Shown here one piece after another: positions 50,920 to 59,880 of a DNA stretch of 64,000 bases (its first letter is position 1; each line of letters opens with the position of its first letter). The DNA is from Oscillospiraceae bacterium MB24-C1 (GTDB taxonomy: Bacteria; Bacillota; Clostridia; Oscillospirales; Ruminococcaceae). Under the pieces are notes generated by a model. That model made no database searches and was not told the DNA's origin. It was given only the letters and a program-made list of their open reading frames with translations. Made by a program: the position numbers and the translations under genes. Where the stretch lies: positions 2,546,001 through 2,610,000 of the forward strand of contig CP133187.1 of the NCBI GenBank assembly GCA_030913685.1, written 5' to 3'.

Positions 50920-52185
50920 CTAAAACTGATAGCCCTCCGCCAACTTGTTTACGCTGACATAAACATTGGAAATTTCATACCAGGTGGAGAAATCGACCGA
51001 GCCGTTGACCGGTAGATGAAATATTTCCTGAAACTCGCGGACCGATTCGGCGGTTTTCGGTCCGTAGACGCCGTCTACCCGCACCTTGGGAATCTTCGGA
51101 AAATGGGTGGCGATGCTGTTGAGCTGTTCCTGAATGGTACGCACATCCCGCCCGGAGGAGCCGACCTGAAGCACAACACCCGGGAAGGAGAGCGGAACCC
51201 CCTCGACTTTGTCGGCCTGAGAGAGATAGACGTCAGGCCCGTAATAGTGGCGTAGAATAGATAAAGCGTCATAGCCCTGCGTACCTAATTCCTTAGAGCC
51301 CCACTGTTCCAAAACTTTGGGGCACTGCACCCGAACACCGTCACAAAACTGGGCAAAAAGCGGCTGGCGGATGCCCGGCTTTGTTATGTAGGTCGTAAAA
51401 ATTTCATCTACAACCACCGAGATGTTCTCAAAAACATTGCGTCCATACACAAACGCCTGGTCAAAGGCCGTGGAGTTGGTAATGGTAAAATCATAGCCCT
51501 TGCCGCGGTACCATTCGGTATAAACGCGGTTGAGAACAAACGAGAGGATGGCCAGCACATTGGCGTGTATTGTCTGCTTGGGCCATGTGGAATAGATTTC
51601 GGAACTTGCAACGTTTTTAATATAATCCTTAAATGGAATCCAAACGTTTTCCGCTGTTACAGTTGGCCTGCCCAGATGAACGACAATATATTCTGGTACC
51701 ACTGGCTCGGGCAGCACGACATAGCCTTGCTTTTCGGGCAATGGCTTGACCGCGGCTTCGGGAATTTTTGGCGGGTAAACACCCCAAAGCGTGTGCTGGT
51801 TGATGTTGATGGTGCCAGGCACGCCCTCTTTGGTGACGCGGGGGGTGATGTTGACACCCTGAAGAGCGGTGACGTCGGGCAAAATTTGCACGCCGTTGAT
51901 GGTGATGCCTTCAAAATCGGGCGCCTCAACTCGTATATCATATTCGGAATAGGGTTTGGGGCTCATCGGTTCTAACGAATAATCCAGCGGTGGGGCGGCC
52001 AGCTCCACCTTTGGCGCCTGACCAGAGGAATCCGTTTTTAACTCCTCAATGACCCGGTCAGTTCCCGGCTCAATAATCCTGACAGTGGCGCTGTCCACAG
52101 GAAAACTCGTTGCAATGGCATTGACGTTAACCGCCAGCCCGCCAAGGCTGGACGATCGTCCTGCTGGGGTATTGTTGGGACTCAT
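50920..52185 (-). CDS. sleC: Spore cortex-lytic enzyme SleC
   Basis: A 421-residue SleC-like protein, the germination enzyme that cuts spore cortex peptidoglycan in Clostridia. It has no signal peptide. The N-terminal 150 residues form a pre-pro region with beta-rich segments (TVRIIEPGTDRVIEEL). The central SpoIID-like catalytic domain covers about 175-290 (ENVWIPFKDYIKNVASSEIYSTW). A peptidoglycan-binding domain ends the protein (LQVGSSGRDVRTIQEQLN). In Clostridium perfringens SleC is a zymogen activated by Csp proteases; two Csp genes lie divergently 95 bp away. GGAGGTGG precedes the ATG. Confidence 0.92.
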   Translation of the reverse strand: MSPNNTPAGRSSSLGGLAVNVNAIATSFPVDSATVRIIEPGTDRVIEELKTDSSGQAPKVELAAPPLDYSLEPMSPKPYSEYDIRVEAPDFEGITINGVQILPDVTALQGVNITPRVTKEGVPGTININQHTLWGVYPPKIPEAAVKPLPEKQGYVVLPEPVVPEYIVVHLGRPTVTAENVWIPFKDYIKNVASSEIYSTWPKQTIHANVLAILSFVLNRVYTEWYRGKGYDFTITNSTAFDQAFVYGRNVFENISVVVDEIFTTYITKPGIRQPLFAQFCDGVRVQCPKVLEQWGSKELGTQGYDALSILRHYYGPDVYLSQADKVEGVPLSFPGVVLQVGSSGRDVRTIQEQLNSIATHFPKIPKVRVDGVYGPKTAESVREFQEIFHLPVNGSVDFSTWYEISNVYVSVNKLAEGYQF

Positions 52186-52280
52186 ATTTTCTCCACCTCC
52201 ATAATATGATTATATGCAGAGATTTTATAATAGAATACCTGCGGCATTTAAGTTAATAAAGCCGCCTAGGAGGTGGATTC

Positions 52281-54005
52281 TTGGAACACCGGCTCATCCC
52301 TTTAGAGCCAAATGTTAAGTTTGCAACCGAGTTGCTGTCTGAAGGGAACCTGTTGGAGGTCATCATCAAATTTCACGGGGACCTCGATGAAATTGCACGC
52401 CAGCTCAACGGCGTTGCCGAGCGGCTCAATGAAAATTATGCTATCCTAACCATTCCGCTGAGTTCATTTTCCAATCTGTTTACAGTGCGGGGGGTGGAGT
52501 ACTTTGAAATGCCTAAATCAATGGCTTATATGATGCAGCGCAGCATGGAAAAATCGTGCGTTCCTCCCGTTCAGCGAGAGAGAAGCTTCGGTCTGCGTGG
52601 CAAAGGGGTTTTGGTTGCGATTATTGATTCAGGAATCGATTATACGCACCCCGATTTTCGAAACGAAGACGGCAGTAGCCGAATTTTATACCTGTGGGAT
52701 CAGTCGCTGGAAGGCACGCCGCCCCCCGACTTTAACGGTGGACGGCTGTTTACCAAAGAGGAGCTGGACGCTGCGCTAAAAAGCCCCAACCCTTACAGCG
52801 TGGTGCCCTCCCGCGATGTCATTGGGCACGGCACCGCCGTGGCAGGTATCGCCGCCGGAAACGGCCGGTCAAGCGACGGGCAAGAATTAGGCGTAGCGCC
52901 GGAGTCAGAGCTGATTGTCATTAAGCTGCAGCGGTCGGGTGCCATAGGGTTTGCTTTAAGCACCGCAATTATGCGCGGGGTAAAATTTGCGTTGGATACT
53001 GCACAGGCGCTTGAAAGACCGGTTTCCATCAACATCAGCAACGGCACCAATGACGGTGCGCACGACGGGAACTCTTTGTTTGAGCAATACCTAAACTCGG
53101 TTTCAGAACGCTGGAAATGTGCCATATGTGTCGCGACAGGAAACGAGGGCTCCTCCGGACACCATTTTTTTGGCGTTGCCGCTGAGAAGCGAACCAACTA
53201 CGCCGAGATGGTGGTCGGAGAAAATATTCGTAGCCTTTATATCACACTATGGAAAAACTTTGTAGATTCTATCGAATATGAACTGATTGCGCCATCTGGG
53301 CAGAGTACTGGTAATATCGCTGCCACCCAAAGCGTCACGCTAACGGTGCTCGACCGCGTTCAGGTGTCGGTGCTTTATGGTCAGCCCAACCATTATACCA
53401 CCAGCCAGGAGGTGTATTTTTCGCTCAACGCAATTGGCGATAGCATTCCACAGGGGTTGTGGCGTTTGTCATACACCGGCGTCAGTGTTGTCGACGGCCG
53501 ATTTGATATCTGGTTACCGATGACCGACGTCGTAACACGGCAGACCGCTTTTTTGGTGCCGAATATACAGAACACCATCACTATACCGGCTACAGCCTAT
53601 AAGGTTATTTCGGTCGGTGCATATAACTCATTGCTCAATACCAGTGTCGACTTTTCGGGCCGTGGCATGCCTTATGGCCGATACGGCCAAAAACCCGACC
53701 TGGTGGCACCGGGGGTCAATGTTTTAACCACCAAGACGGGCGGCGGCTATGACCGGTTTACCGGCACCAGCATCGCAACACCGTTTGTGACTGGCTCGGC
53801 GGCACTGATGCTTGAATGGGGCGACATCAAGGGAAACGACCCATTCTTATATGGCGAGCGCATCAAGGCGTTTTTATGCCACAGTGCAGCGAGGAGCTTT
53901 CCGCGCGCCTACCCCAACCCGGAGTGGGGCTATGGTGCGCTAAACCTCTGCGACACGATGGGCGAGCTGGTGATTTTTAACCAGAGGGGAGGCGCATTCC
54001 GATAG
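52281..54005 (+). CDS. Germination-specific subtilase, Csp family (first)
   Basis: A 574-residue S8 serine protease of the CspB type. A prodomain of about 95 residues precedes the catalytic domain. The triad is complete: Asp116 in AIIDSGIDYTHP, His183 in GHGTAVAGIAAG and Ser in TGTSIATPFVTGSAA near residue 495; the oxyanion asparagine region is VATGNEGSSGHH. A jellyroll-like insertion of about 130 residues lies between the histidine and serine blocks, typical of Csp proteins. It should activate pro-SleC during germination. The TTG start follows AGGAGGTGG. The stop codon overlaps the probable start of the second csp gene. Confidence 0.92.
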   Translation: MEHRLIPLEPNVKFATELLSEGNLLEVIIKFHGDLDEIARQLNGVAERLNENYAILTIPLSSFSNLFTVRGVEYFEMPKSMAYMMQRSMEKSCVPPVQRERSFGLRGKGVLVAIIDSGIDYTHPDFRNEDGSSRILYLWDQSLEGTPPPDFNGGRLFTKEELDAALKSPNPYSVVPSRDVIGHGTAVAGIAAGNGRSSDGQELGVAPESELIVIKLQRSGAIGFALSTAIMRGVKFALDTAQALERPVSINISNGTNDGAHDGNSLFEQYLNSVSERWKCAICVATGNEGSSGHHFFGVAAEKRTNYAEMVVGENIRSLYITLWKNFVDSIEYELIAPSGQSTGNIAATQSVTLTVLDRVQVSVLYGQPNHYTTSQEVYFSLNAIGDSIPQGLWRLSYTGVSVVDGRFDIWLPMTDVVTRQTAFLVPNIQNTITIPATAYKVISVGAYNSLLNTSVDFSGRGMPYGRYGQKPDLVAPGVNVLTTKTGGGYDRFTGTSIATPFVTGSAALMLEWGDIKGNDPFLYGERIKAFLCHSAARSFPRAYPNPEWGYGALNLCDTMGELVIFNQRGGAFR

Positions 54006-55708
54006 ATAACGACGAATTGCTTCAAGAGTTACTATACGATCCAGACGCTGTGGATTTTGTCATCCGTAAAAATCAGGAGCTTGAAAATATTCTCAGGGAT
54101 ACTGGAAAAGTAGCCATTGCTTATACGCTGGCCGGCAGATATACCTTTTGTTACACGAGTGGAAAATATTTTGAAGAGATTGTCACGCTGCTGGGTGGCA
54201 GCTTTATCGCCACGGCCTCACTGGTGCTGGGGCTTTTGGACCGCGCGAGCTTGGAAACCAGCGGAATTCTTCAGGTACATCGGCAGCCCTATCTGGATTT
54301 ACTTGGACGCGACGTTTTAATAGGATTTGTCGACACCGGCATCGACTACACGCTCGATGTGTTTCGCTACGAGGATGGCACCACCAAAATTCACTACATC
54401 TACGACCAGACCATTGAAGGCGTTCAACCGGAGCCCAACTGGGTCGGCACCGAATATACCGAAGCGCAGATCAACGAAGCGCTCCAATCTCCCAACCCCC
54501 GTGAAATAGTTCCCCATGAGGACACAGTTGGGCATGGCACTTTTCTGGCCTCAGTCGCCGCGGGACGCGCAGTGGGCGATTTTATCGGTGCGGCACCGGA
54601 CGCGGGCATTATTGCCGTCAAGCTTCGCAAAGCACGGCCGTTTTATCTTGAGCGTTATCTCGTCCCCAAAAACCAGGAAAACGCGTTTGAATCCAGCGCG
54701 GTAATGCTGGGGGTTGAGTACATTCTAACCCGGGCCCAAAAGCTGGGAAAGCCGGTTGTTATCTGCATTGGATTGGGCAGCAATTTTGGTAGTCACGATG
54801 GTTACAGCATTTTTGCAGAGTATTTAAGAGGCGTCTCCACCCTCAAGGGGGTGTGCCTGTGCGTTGCAGCGGGCAACGAAAGCCAGGCGCGGCATCACAC
54901 GCAGGGTATTATCAGCGCCAAGGGCGAAACACAGAACATCGATTTAATAGTCGGCGACCGTGAGGCCGATATTGTTATTTCGATCTGGAACAACGTTTCT
55001 GACAGAATTTCGGTTTCGGTTTCCTCGCCCGCCGGAGAAACAGTAGGGCGTCTGCCTGCCAAGGCGGGTAGCACGCGCTTTACCAGCCTCGTTATGGAGC
55101 CCACCACCATCGACGTCAGCTACTTTTTCCCCATGGAAGGTACCGGTGCACAGATGACGGTGGTGCGGCTCATCAGGGCATCTCCGGGGATTTGGACCAT
55201 CACGCTGCATGGGGATATCATTTTAGATGGCAGCTTTCACGCATGGCTGCCAATGACAGGATTCGTTGATCCGTCCGTGGAGTTCTTATCCACATCACCT
55301 TATTACACCATCACGGTGCCGGGCGTCATGAACGAGGCGATTTGCTGCGGCGCCTATGACCCACAGCAGGAGAGCCTATATGCCAAAACCTCGTGGGGGC
55401 CGACCAGGCTTGAGATGCTGGCGCCCGACCTTGTTGCTCCGGGTGTCAATATCGGTGGTTATTATCCCAGCGGTTATGGATTGATGGATGGCACCAGCAT
55501 CGCCACCGCCATTACGGCGGGCGCCTGTGCGCTGATGATGCAATGGGGGGTGGTGGAGGGCAATGACACGGCGTTTAGCACCTATCAGATACGCGCTTAT
55601 CTCATTCGCGGCTGTTCGCGCAACGAGGGGACGCGGTACCCCAACCCGCAATGGGGATATGGTGTGCTAAATTTAATGCAAACCTTCCAGCTTATGCGTG
55701 AGCTGTAA
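54002..55708 (+). CDS. Germination-specific subtilase, Csp family (second), probable ATA start
   Basis: A 568-residue paralogue of the preceding Csp protease. The triad looks intact: Asp in IGFVDTGIDYTLD, His in VGHGTFLASVAAG and Ser in DGTSIATAITAGACA; the asparagine region is VAAGNESQARHH. In Clostridioides difficile two of three Csp domains are inactive pseudoproteases, so intact triads in both proteins here are notable. The first standard start (TTG, 54017) is 24 bases from GGGGAGG, too far; an in-frame ATA at 54002 is nine bases from it and overlaps the upstream stop codon (ATAG). I therefore propose ATA initiation by coupling. Confidence 0.85.
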   Translation: MDNDELLQELLYDPDAVDFVIRKNQELENILRDTGKVAIAYTLAGRYTFCYTSGKYFEEIVTLLGGSFIATASLVLGLLDRASLETSGILQVHRQPYLDLLGRDVLIGFVDTGIDYTLDVFRYEDGTTKIHYIYDQTIEGVQPEPNWVGTEYTEAQINEALQSPNPREIVPHEDTVGHGTFLASVAAGRAVGDFIGAAPDAGIIAVKLRKARPFYLERYLVPKNQENAFESSAVMLGVEYILTRAQKLGKPVVICIGLGSNFGSHDGYSIFAEYLRGVSTLKGVCLCVAAGNESQARHHTQGIISAKGETQNIDLIVGDREADIVISIWNNVSDRISVSVSSPAGETVGRLPAKAGSTRFTSLVMEPTTIDVSYFFPMEGTGAQMTVVRLIRASPGIWTITLHGDIILDGSFHAWLPMTGFVDPSVEFLSTSPYYTITVPGVMNEAICCGAYDPQQESLYAKTSWGPTRLEMLAPDLVAPGVNIGGYYPSGYGLMDGTSIATAITAGACALMMQWGVVEGNDTAFSTYQIRAYLIRGCSRNEGTRYPNPQWGYGVLNLMQTFQLMREL

Positions 55709-55832
55709 CAGTATATCCTAGCGCAAATCGATTTATGGTGGTAGGCCGCTATTGGCTGTCCGCACGGCAACTTTGCTAATCAGCCCGGCAATAGGTTAAA
55801 GAAAAGGTGAATGCAACCTTTAAGTGGCCTGA

Positions 55833-55874
55833 GGGGGCAGCAAAATCTGATTGGGAAACCGTTTCGCTGCCCCC
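55833..55874 (+). terminator. Hairpin downstream of the csp genes
   Basis: A perfect 9-bp stem GGGGGCAGC/GCTGCCCCC with a 24-base loop. There is no T-run, so termination is uncertain. Confidence 0.5.
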
Positions 55875-55892
55875 AAGCTATCTTGCGTGTAG

Positions 55893-55931
55893 AAAAAAGC
55901 ACAGGGCAACAAAACAAGGTTGACCTGTGCT
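55893..55931 (-). terminator. Terminator of the MarR-flavodoxin-FMN_bind operon
   Basis: On the minus strand AGCACAGG/CCTGTGCT with an inner CAAC/GTTG stem is followed by TTTTTT; 13 bp past the FMN_bind stop codon. Confidence 0.88.
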
Positions 55932-55943
55932 AAAATTATAGTT

Positions 55944-56351
55944 TTATTGTCTTAGCAAAGCATTTTCAACCGCTTTTCGGATTACTTTGCTGGAGTATGT
56001 TGCGCCACTGACAAGATCGACATTTGTTGTTTGGCTTTGTAACATCTTATCCACGATACCTTCGGCGGCTGAGCCTTTTCCATTATCATGCTCTAGCAAC
56101 ATGATTTCAGTCATAACCCCATTTTTGACTGTCACCTGAGCTTTAACATAAACGGGACCCGCCCCAAACTCGCCTGTGTAGCTGCCGTCTGCAATGGCAC
56201 TTAGAGTGATATCAGAAAAAGTGGTATTAGAAAGAATTTCCTCTCCTTTTTTAGCTAGAGATATAAAATTTACAAATACAATTGCAAGTGCAAGCAACAT
56301 AAACGCAATAACAGACACAGCAATAAGGAGCCTTTTTCGTGTTTTAAGCAT
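55944..56351 (-). CDS. FMN-binding domain protein, membrane-anchored
   Basis: A 135-residue protein with one N-terminal helix (about 7-30) and an extracytoplasmic FMN_bind domain. The flavinylation motif is DLVSGATYSSKVIRKA near the C-terminus, where ApbE would attach FMN to the threonine. Such proteins carry electrons across or along the membrane in extracellular electron transfer and related flavin systems. The frame is open 12 codons upstream, but AAGGAGACC marks the ATG at 56351, which overlaps the flavodoxin stop region. No ApbE gene is in the window. Confidence 0.9.
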   Translation of the reverse strand: MLKTRKRLLIAVSVIAFMLLALAIVFVNFISLAKKGEEILSNTTFSDITLSAIADGSYTGEFGAGPVYVKAQVTVKNGVMTEIMLLEHDNGKGSAAEGIVDKMLQSQTTNVDLVSGATYSSKVIRKAVENALLRQ

Positions 56352-56769
56352 TTTGGGTCTCCTTAATTTGCTTTCGTACAAATTCAAGTGCAGATGTTAT
56401 TTCAGCCTTGTTCGGATGCCCCATTGCCTTAAATAAAAAGCTGCCCTGGCAAAGAAACTCTTTGCCCACAAGGTTAAGCCCCACATCTGTTAGAGTTTGG
56501 CGAAGACTACCCTGTGCGATATTTCTTGTGGATGAGGTCAAAAGCGCCACCTTTTTAATTTGACTCGGAGAAAGTTGTTTGACATAGTTAAGAAGTTCTT
56601 GCTTGCTTTCTCCGCCATAAATGCCACTTACAATAAAAAGCAGGTCGCAGGGAGGGATTTTAGGGTTTTTCTTTAGGTCGTGTGTCGGAGCACCTATCTC
56701 ATCTGCAATTCGGTGTGCGATTTTCTTGCTGTGGCCAGTCATTGTCGCGTATAGAATTTGTACATTCAT
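56344..56769 (-). CDS. Flavodoxin-domain protein
   Basis: A 141-residue cytoplasmic flavoprotein. The FMN phosphate loop is ILYATMTGHSKKIA, close to the T-x-T-G-x-T pattern, and IVSGIYGGE contacts the isoalloxazine ring. The start ATG follows AAGGAG by eight bases, with this ribosome site lying inside the last codons of the MarR gene. The end overlaps the FMN_bind start by eight bases. It probably passes electrons to a partner reductase. Confidence 0.88.
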   Translation of the reverse strand: MNVQILYATMTGHSKKIAHRIADEIGAPTHDLKKNPKIPPCDLLFIVSGIYGGESKQELLNYVKQLSPSQIKKVALLTSSTRNIAQGSLRQTLTDVGLNLVGKEFLCQGSFLFKAMGHPNKAEITSALEFVRKQIKETQNA

Positions 56770-56771
56770 AC

Positions 56772-57221
56772 TCAATGCTCCTTCATATTCCCAAGGTTTG
56801 TATAGATTTTTTGCTGTACTGTGCGCAGCGTTTCTATTTCTTCGGCCGTTAGGTGGTTAAACATTCTGTTTAAAAAATCCTCTGTAATTGCTTTGTTTTC
56901 TTCATCCCATTGCTGACATTTTGCAGTTGCAACAATACGCATGGTGCGGCGGTCTGTGGGATCGTCCTCTACCCGCACAAAGCCCTTCTTCTCAAGCTTT
57001 AAAACCAGCTGCTTTATGTTTTGGTGGGAGCTATCGTACATGTCAGCAAGCATCTTGAGGGTAGGGGGCTCTTCAAACATTTCGAGCACCATAAGTACAA
57101 ACCACTGCTTGGCTGTCAATTCGTCAGTAGTCCGATCCATGACAGTTTGTAGACGATTAGAAAGCAAAAAAATGTTCCCGAAAACAAATTTCCTTTTATC
57201 TAGTTTTTCTAAATCATACAT
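56772..57221 (-). CDS. MarR-family transcriptional regulator
   Basis: A 149-residue dimeric repressor. The winged HTH runs over about 45-100 (TLKMLADMYDSSHQNIKQLVLKLEKKGFVRVEDDPTDRR, given here as its limits). The wing motif DPTDRRTMRIV is classical. It is the first gene of a three-gene operon with the flavodoxin and FMN-binding proteins, and its promoter carries a long dyad. The regulator therefore probably represses its own operon and is released by a phenolic or redox-active ligand. AAAAGGAG precedes the ATG. Confidence 0.93.
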   Translation of the reverse strand: MYDLEKLDKRKFVFGNIFLLSNRLQTVMDRTTDELTAKQWFVLMVLEMFEEPPTLKMLADMYDSSHQNIKQLVLKLEKKGFVRVEDDPTDRRTMRIVATAKCQQWDEENKAITEDFLNRMFNHLTAEEIETLRTVQQKIYTNLGNMKEH

Positions 57222-57237
57222 GGAATAGCTCCTTTTA

Positions 57238-57270
57238 GTAATACATTACCTATTATAGGTAGCATATTAC
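57238..57270. promoter_or_regulatory. 33-bp dyad, MarR operator
   Basis: The core TACCTAT-T-ATAGGTA (57247-57261) is a perfect palindrome, extended on both sides by GTAATA/TATTAC. It covers the -10 box and start region of the marR promoter. Confidence 0.85.
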
Positions 57271-57289
57271 CTTTGTCTTCACTTGTCAA
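57261..57289 (-). promoter_or_regulatory. Sigma-A promoter of the marR operon
   Basis: On the minus strand TTGACA (57284-57289), 17 bp, TATGCT (57261-57266). The operator overlaps the -10 box. Confidence 0.88.
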
Positions 57290-57427
57290 GATCAAGCGTT
57301 CTAAATTATAAATTTTACCGTTTTGTCTAAACCCTCATACTTTTTTATACAAAAGCGATGGCTGTTTGCGCCAAAATTTAAAGCACCTTATAAGAATGCT
57401 AATTGGTGCAACTGATTTACACAAAAA

Positions 57428-57453
57428 GCCCCGACCGCTTTACTGGTCGGGGC
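57428..57453 (-). terminator. Terminator of the ABC transporter operon
   Basis: A perfect 9-bp stem GCCCCGACC/GGTCGGGGC; on the minus strand followed by TTTTTGT, 23 bp past the ATPase stop codon. Confidence 0.9.
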
Positions 57454-57475
57454 AAACATTTTCAGATGGCAGCTG

Positions 57476-58048
57476 TCAGACGAGCCGCAGAATCTGCGCG
57501 CCTAGCTTTTTGGCAACCGCTTCGTCGTGGGTCACCAGCAGTACTGTTTTTCCGTCGGCATACTGCGTGATCAAGGGCAGCAGGTGGTCGCGCGTGTTGT
57601 CATCTAACCCGGTGAAGGGTTCGTCTAAAAACAAAAGGTCAAAATCGGCCAACAATGCGCGGGTAAGCGCCACGCGGCGCTGCATGCCGCCGCTTAAATT
57701 GCGCACCGGATGATAGAGGCTGCCACCAAGACCGGCTTTTGTCAGGGCCTGTTCCATTTCCGCTTTTGTCCGATGAGGGCAGACAAAACGGAGGTTCGAG
57801 ATGGCGCTCATATTCTCGCAAAGGCGGTTTTCCTGGAACATAACGCTTTTTTTAGGGTTCGTAATATCACAGAACACCCGCCCCCCATCGGCAGGGGTCA
57901 ACCCCATCAATGCGCGCAGCAGCGTGGTTTTTCCACAGCCTGAGGGACCCAGAATACAGGTTATGCCCGATTCAAAACAGTGGGAGAAATCTTGCAGGAC
58001 GATTTGTTCGCCAAAGCGGACGGTCAACGAGTCGGCGGTGAGCGTCAT
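57476..58048 (-). CDS. ABC transporter ATP-binding protein (TauB/SsuB/ThiZ-like)
   Basis: A 190-residue ATPase, short for the family (about 240). Walker A is LGPSGCGKTTLL, the signature is NLSGGMQRRVALTRALL, Walker B is LLFLDEPFTGLD and the H-loop is VLLVTHDEAV. All catalytic elements are present; the C-terminal extra helices are missing. It energises uptake with the permease encoded six bases upstream. The class imports taurine, sulfonates, nitrate or pyrimidine precursors; the substrate here is unknown. Confidence 0.93.
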   Translation of the reverse strand: MTLTADSLTVRFGEQIVLQDFSHCFESGITCILGPSGCGKTTLLRALMGLTPADGGRVFCDITNPKKSVMFQENRLCENMSAISNLRFVCPHRTKAEMEQALTKAGLGGSLYHPVRNLSGGMQRRVALTRALLADFDLLFLDEPFTGLDDNTRDHLLPLITQYADGKTVLLVTHDEAVAKKLGAQILRLV

Positions 58049-58054
58049 AGGGCG

Positions 58055-58831
58055 TCACATCCTTTCTATGCGGCGGACGAGAGCGTCGAGCGCCGACAAA
58101 AATAGCCAGCCAAACAGCATGCTTAACAGCACAATGACCACCGTCCACGCGAAGAGATCGGGGGTGTCGAGATAAATTTTGGCCTGATATAACCGCTCTC
58201 CGACAGAGCCCTTTGGGATGCCGATGACTTCGGCGGCGATTCCAGATTTCCAGCACAACCCGATTGAGACGGCACAGGCCGAGCGCAGATAGGGCAGCAG
58301 CTGTGATAGGTACAAATAGCGCACCCGTCGCGCAGTTGGAACGCCAAAAACGTCGGCTAATTCCAGCATGGCGGGGTCGGTCGCATACAACCCCTCGCAC
58401 AGGTTGATGTAGATGATCGGTAGTGCCATCATGAACGATATGGCGATCGAAAGGCTATGCGACGGCACCCAGATGAGCAACAGAATGATAAACGACGCAA
58501 CTGGCGAGGCCTTAATAACCGCCATGAGCGGCGAGAGCAGCGTGTAAAACAGTTCAAACCGTGCCGCAATCGCCGCCAGCAGCGCGCCGGAGATTAGGGC
58601 GGCAAAAAAGCCGGCGGCAATTCGGATAAATGAGAAGGCGACGGTGTGCCAGAATGTAGGTTCCAGCACCAGCACCGCCAGCCGTTTGAGTACCGTGACG
58701 GGCGAAGCCAGCAGCAACGCCTGTGAAAGCGCCATGCTGCCCAACTGCCACAGCAGCAGCCAAAACAGCACCGCAGCCGCCTTTAAAAGCGCTTTTTGGA
58801 CAGGGCTAGCCGACAAAGTAGAAGTTTTCAT
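58055..58831 (-). CDS. ABC transporter permease (TauC/SsuC-like)
   Basis: A 258-residue permease with six hydrophobic helices and the EAA loop near LELADVFGVPTARRVRYLYLSQLLP. It pairs with the ATPase downstream and the lipoprotein upstream. The frame is open upstream, but GGGAGGGG lies before the ATG at 58831, which falls inside the last codons of the binding-protein gene (26-bp overlap), indicating coupling. Confidence 0.92.
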   Translation of the reverse strand: MKTSTLSASPVQKALLKAAAVLFWLLLWQLGSMALSQALLLASPVTVLKRLAVLVLEPTFWHTVAFSFIRIAAGFFAALISGALLAAIAARFELFYTLLSPLMAVIKASPVASFIILLLIWVPSHSLSIAISFMMALPIIYINLCEGLYATDPAMLELADVFGVPTARRVRYLYLSQLLPYLRSACAVSIGLCWKSGIAAEVIGIPKGSVGERLYQAKIYLDTPDLFAWTVVIVLLSMLFGWLFLSALDALVRRIERM

Positions 58832-59834
58832 CGGGCAAAGCCCCTCCCACAGCCTTGGGGTTCTGGTCAAAGAGGATGGCGAGATAGCCACTTAAACGCT
58901 CGCGCATTTCCTCACCCGCAATAAAGGTGATGTTGCATTGGGGAATGGCCTTTTGTGCGATGGCAGACGACACAATTTCGTAGTGCGCCACAAGGTCGGA
59001 CGCGGCCTCGATGTTGTTGGGGTCGGTAACATAGTCGACCGAGGCTTTATACGCGGTCAGAAAATCTGCCACGGCCTGGGGGTTGGTTTTGATAAAATCG
59101 GTTCGCGCCACCACGACACCGGTTATGAGCGACGAGGGCTTCTCCTGCGCTTGCGCCCACTCGCGGTTGAGGTCGAGGGTCACGCGAATCTCGTTGTTTT
59201 TCATCTGGGCTGCGGTGACAAAGGGCTGCGGCAGCATGGCGATCGTCTTTTCCTTCACATCCAGCACCGCCGCACACTCGGCGTGCTCAGCTTTATACTC
59301 GATGGTGACGTCCTTTTCGGGGTCGATACCGTTCTGCTCCAGCATAAAGTTCAGTGCATATTCGGGTGTGGCGCCCTTGCCTGCCGACAAGATGGTCTTG
59401 CCGCGCAGATCCTCAACGGTGTGGATATCCTCGCCATTTTCGACGATGTAAAGGACACCCAGTGTGTTGATGGCCAGCACCTGTACCTGCCCCTTGGTGT
59501 TGTTGTAGAGAACTGAGGCGAGGTTGGCGGGAACGGCGGCGATCTGAATGTCGCCCTGCACCAGTTTAGGTGTAATTTCATCCACCGCGCCCGCAATGTT
59601 GAAGGCGTAACGGTTTTGGTCTGCGTCATCAGCCATTAGTTTGACCATGCCCATAGCTGTGGGACCCTTGAGCGCAGCAACCGTAATCGGTGCGGCAGGT
59701 TCGGTCTGGGAGGGGGCCGTCGAAGAGGTGACGTCCGAAGTCGCGGGCAAAGACGGCGCCACAGAGGACGAAGCGGCACCGCAGCCGCAGAATATAAGGG
59801 TGAGCGCCAGTACAAGGGGAATCAGTTTCTTCAT
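58806..59834 (-). CDS. ABC substrate-binding lipoprotein (NMT1/THI5/TauA-like)
   Basis: A 342-residue receptor. The signal peptide ends in a lipobox (LTLIFCGCGAAS), followed by a Ser/Thr/Pro linker. The family segments are ITVAALKGPTAMGMVKLM, IQIAAVPANLASVLYNN and LRGKTILSAGKGATPEYALNF. It resembles receptors for aromatic or sulfonated compounds and thiamine precursors (HMP). AAAGGAAAAG lies before the ATG. First gene of the three-gene transporter set; the Crp/Fnr-type regulator gene is 106 bp upstream on the same strand. Confidence 0.9.
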   Translation of the reverse strand: MKKLIPLVLALTLIFCGCGAASSSVAPSLPATSDVTSSTAPSQTEPAAPITVAALKGPTAMGMVKLMADDADQNRYAFNIAGAVDEITPKLVQGDIQIAAVPANLASVLYNNTKGQVQVLAINTLGVLYIVENGEDIHTVEDLRGKTILSAGKGATPEYALNFMLEQNGIDPEKDVTIEYKAEHAECAAVLDVKEKTIAMLPQPFVTAAQMKNNEIRVTLDLNREWAQAQEKPSSLITGVVVARTDFIKTNPQAVADFLTAYKASVDYVTDPNNIEAASDLVAHYEIVSSAIAQKAIPQCNITFIAGEEMRERLSGYLAILFDQNPKAVGGALPDENFYFVG

Positions 59835-59880
59835 AACTCTTTTCCTTTCAATAAAAACGATGGATAAGTTCAGCCATAGC

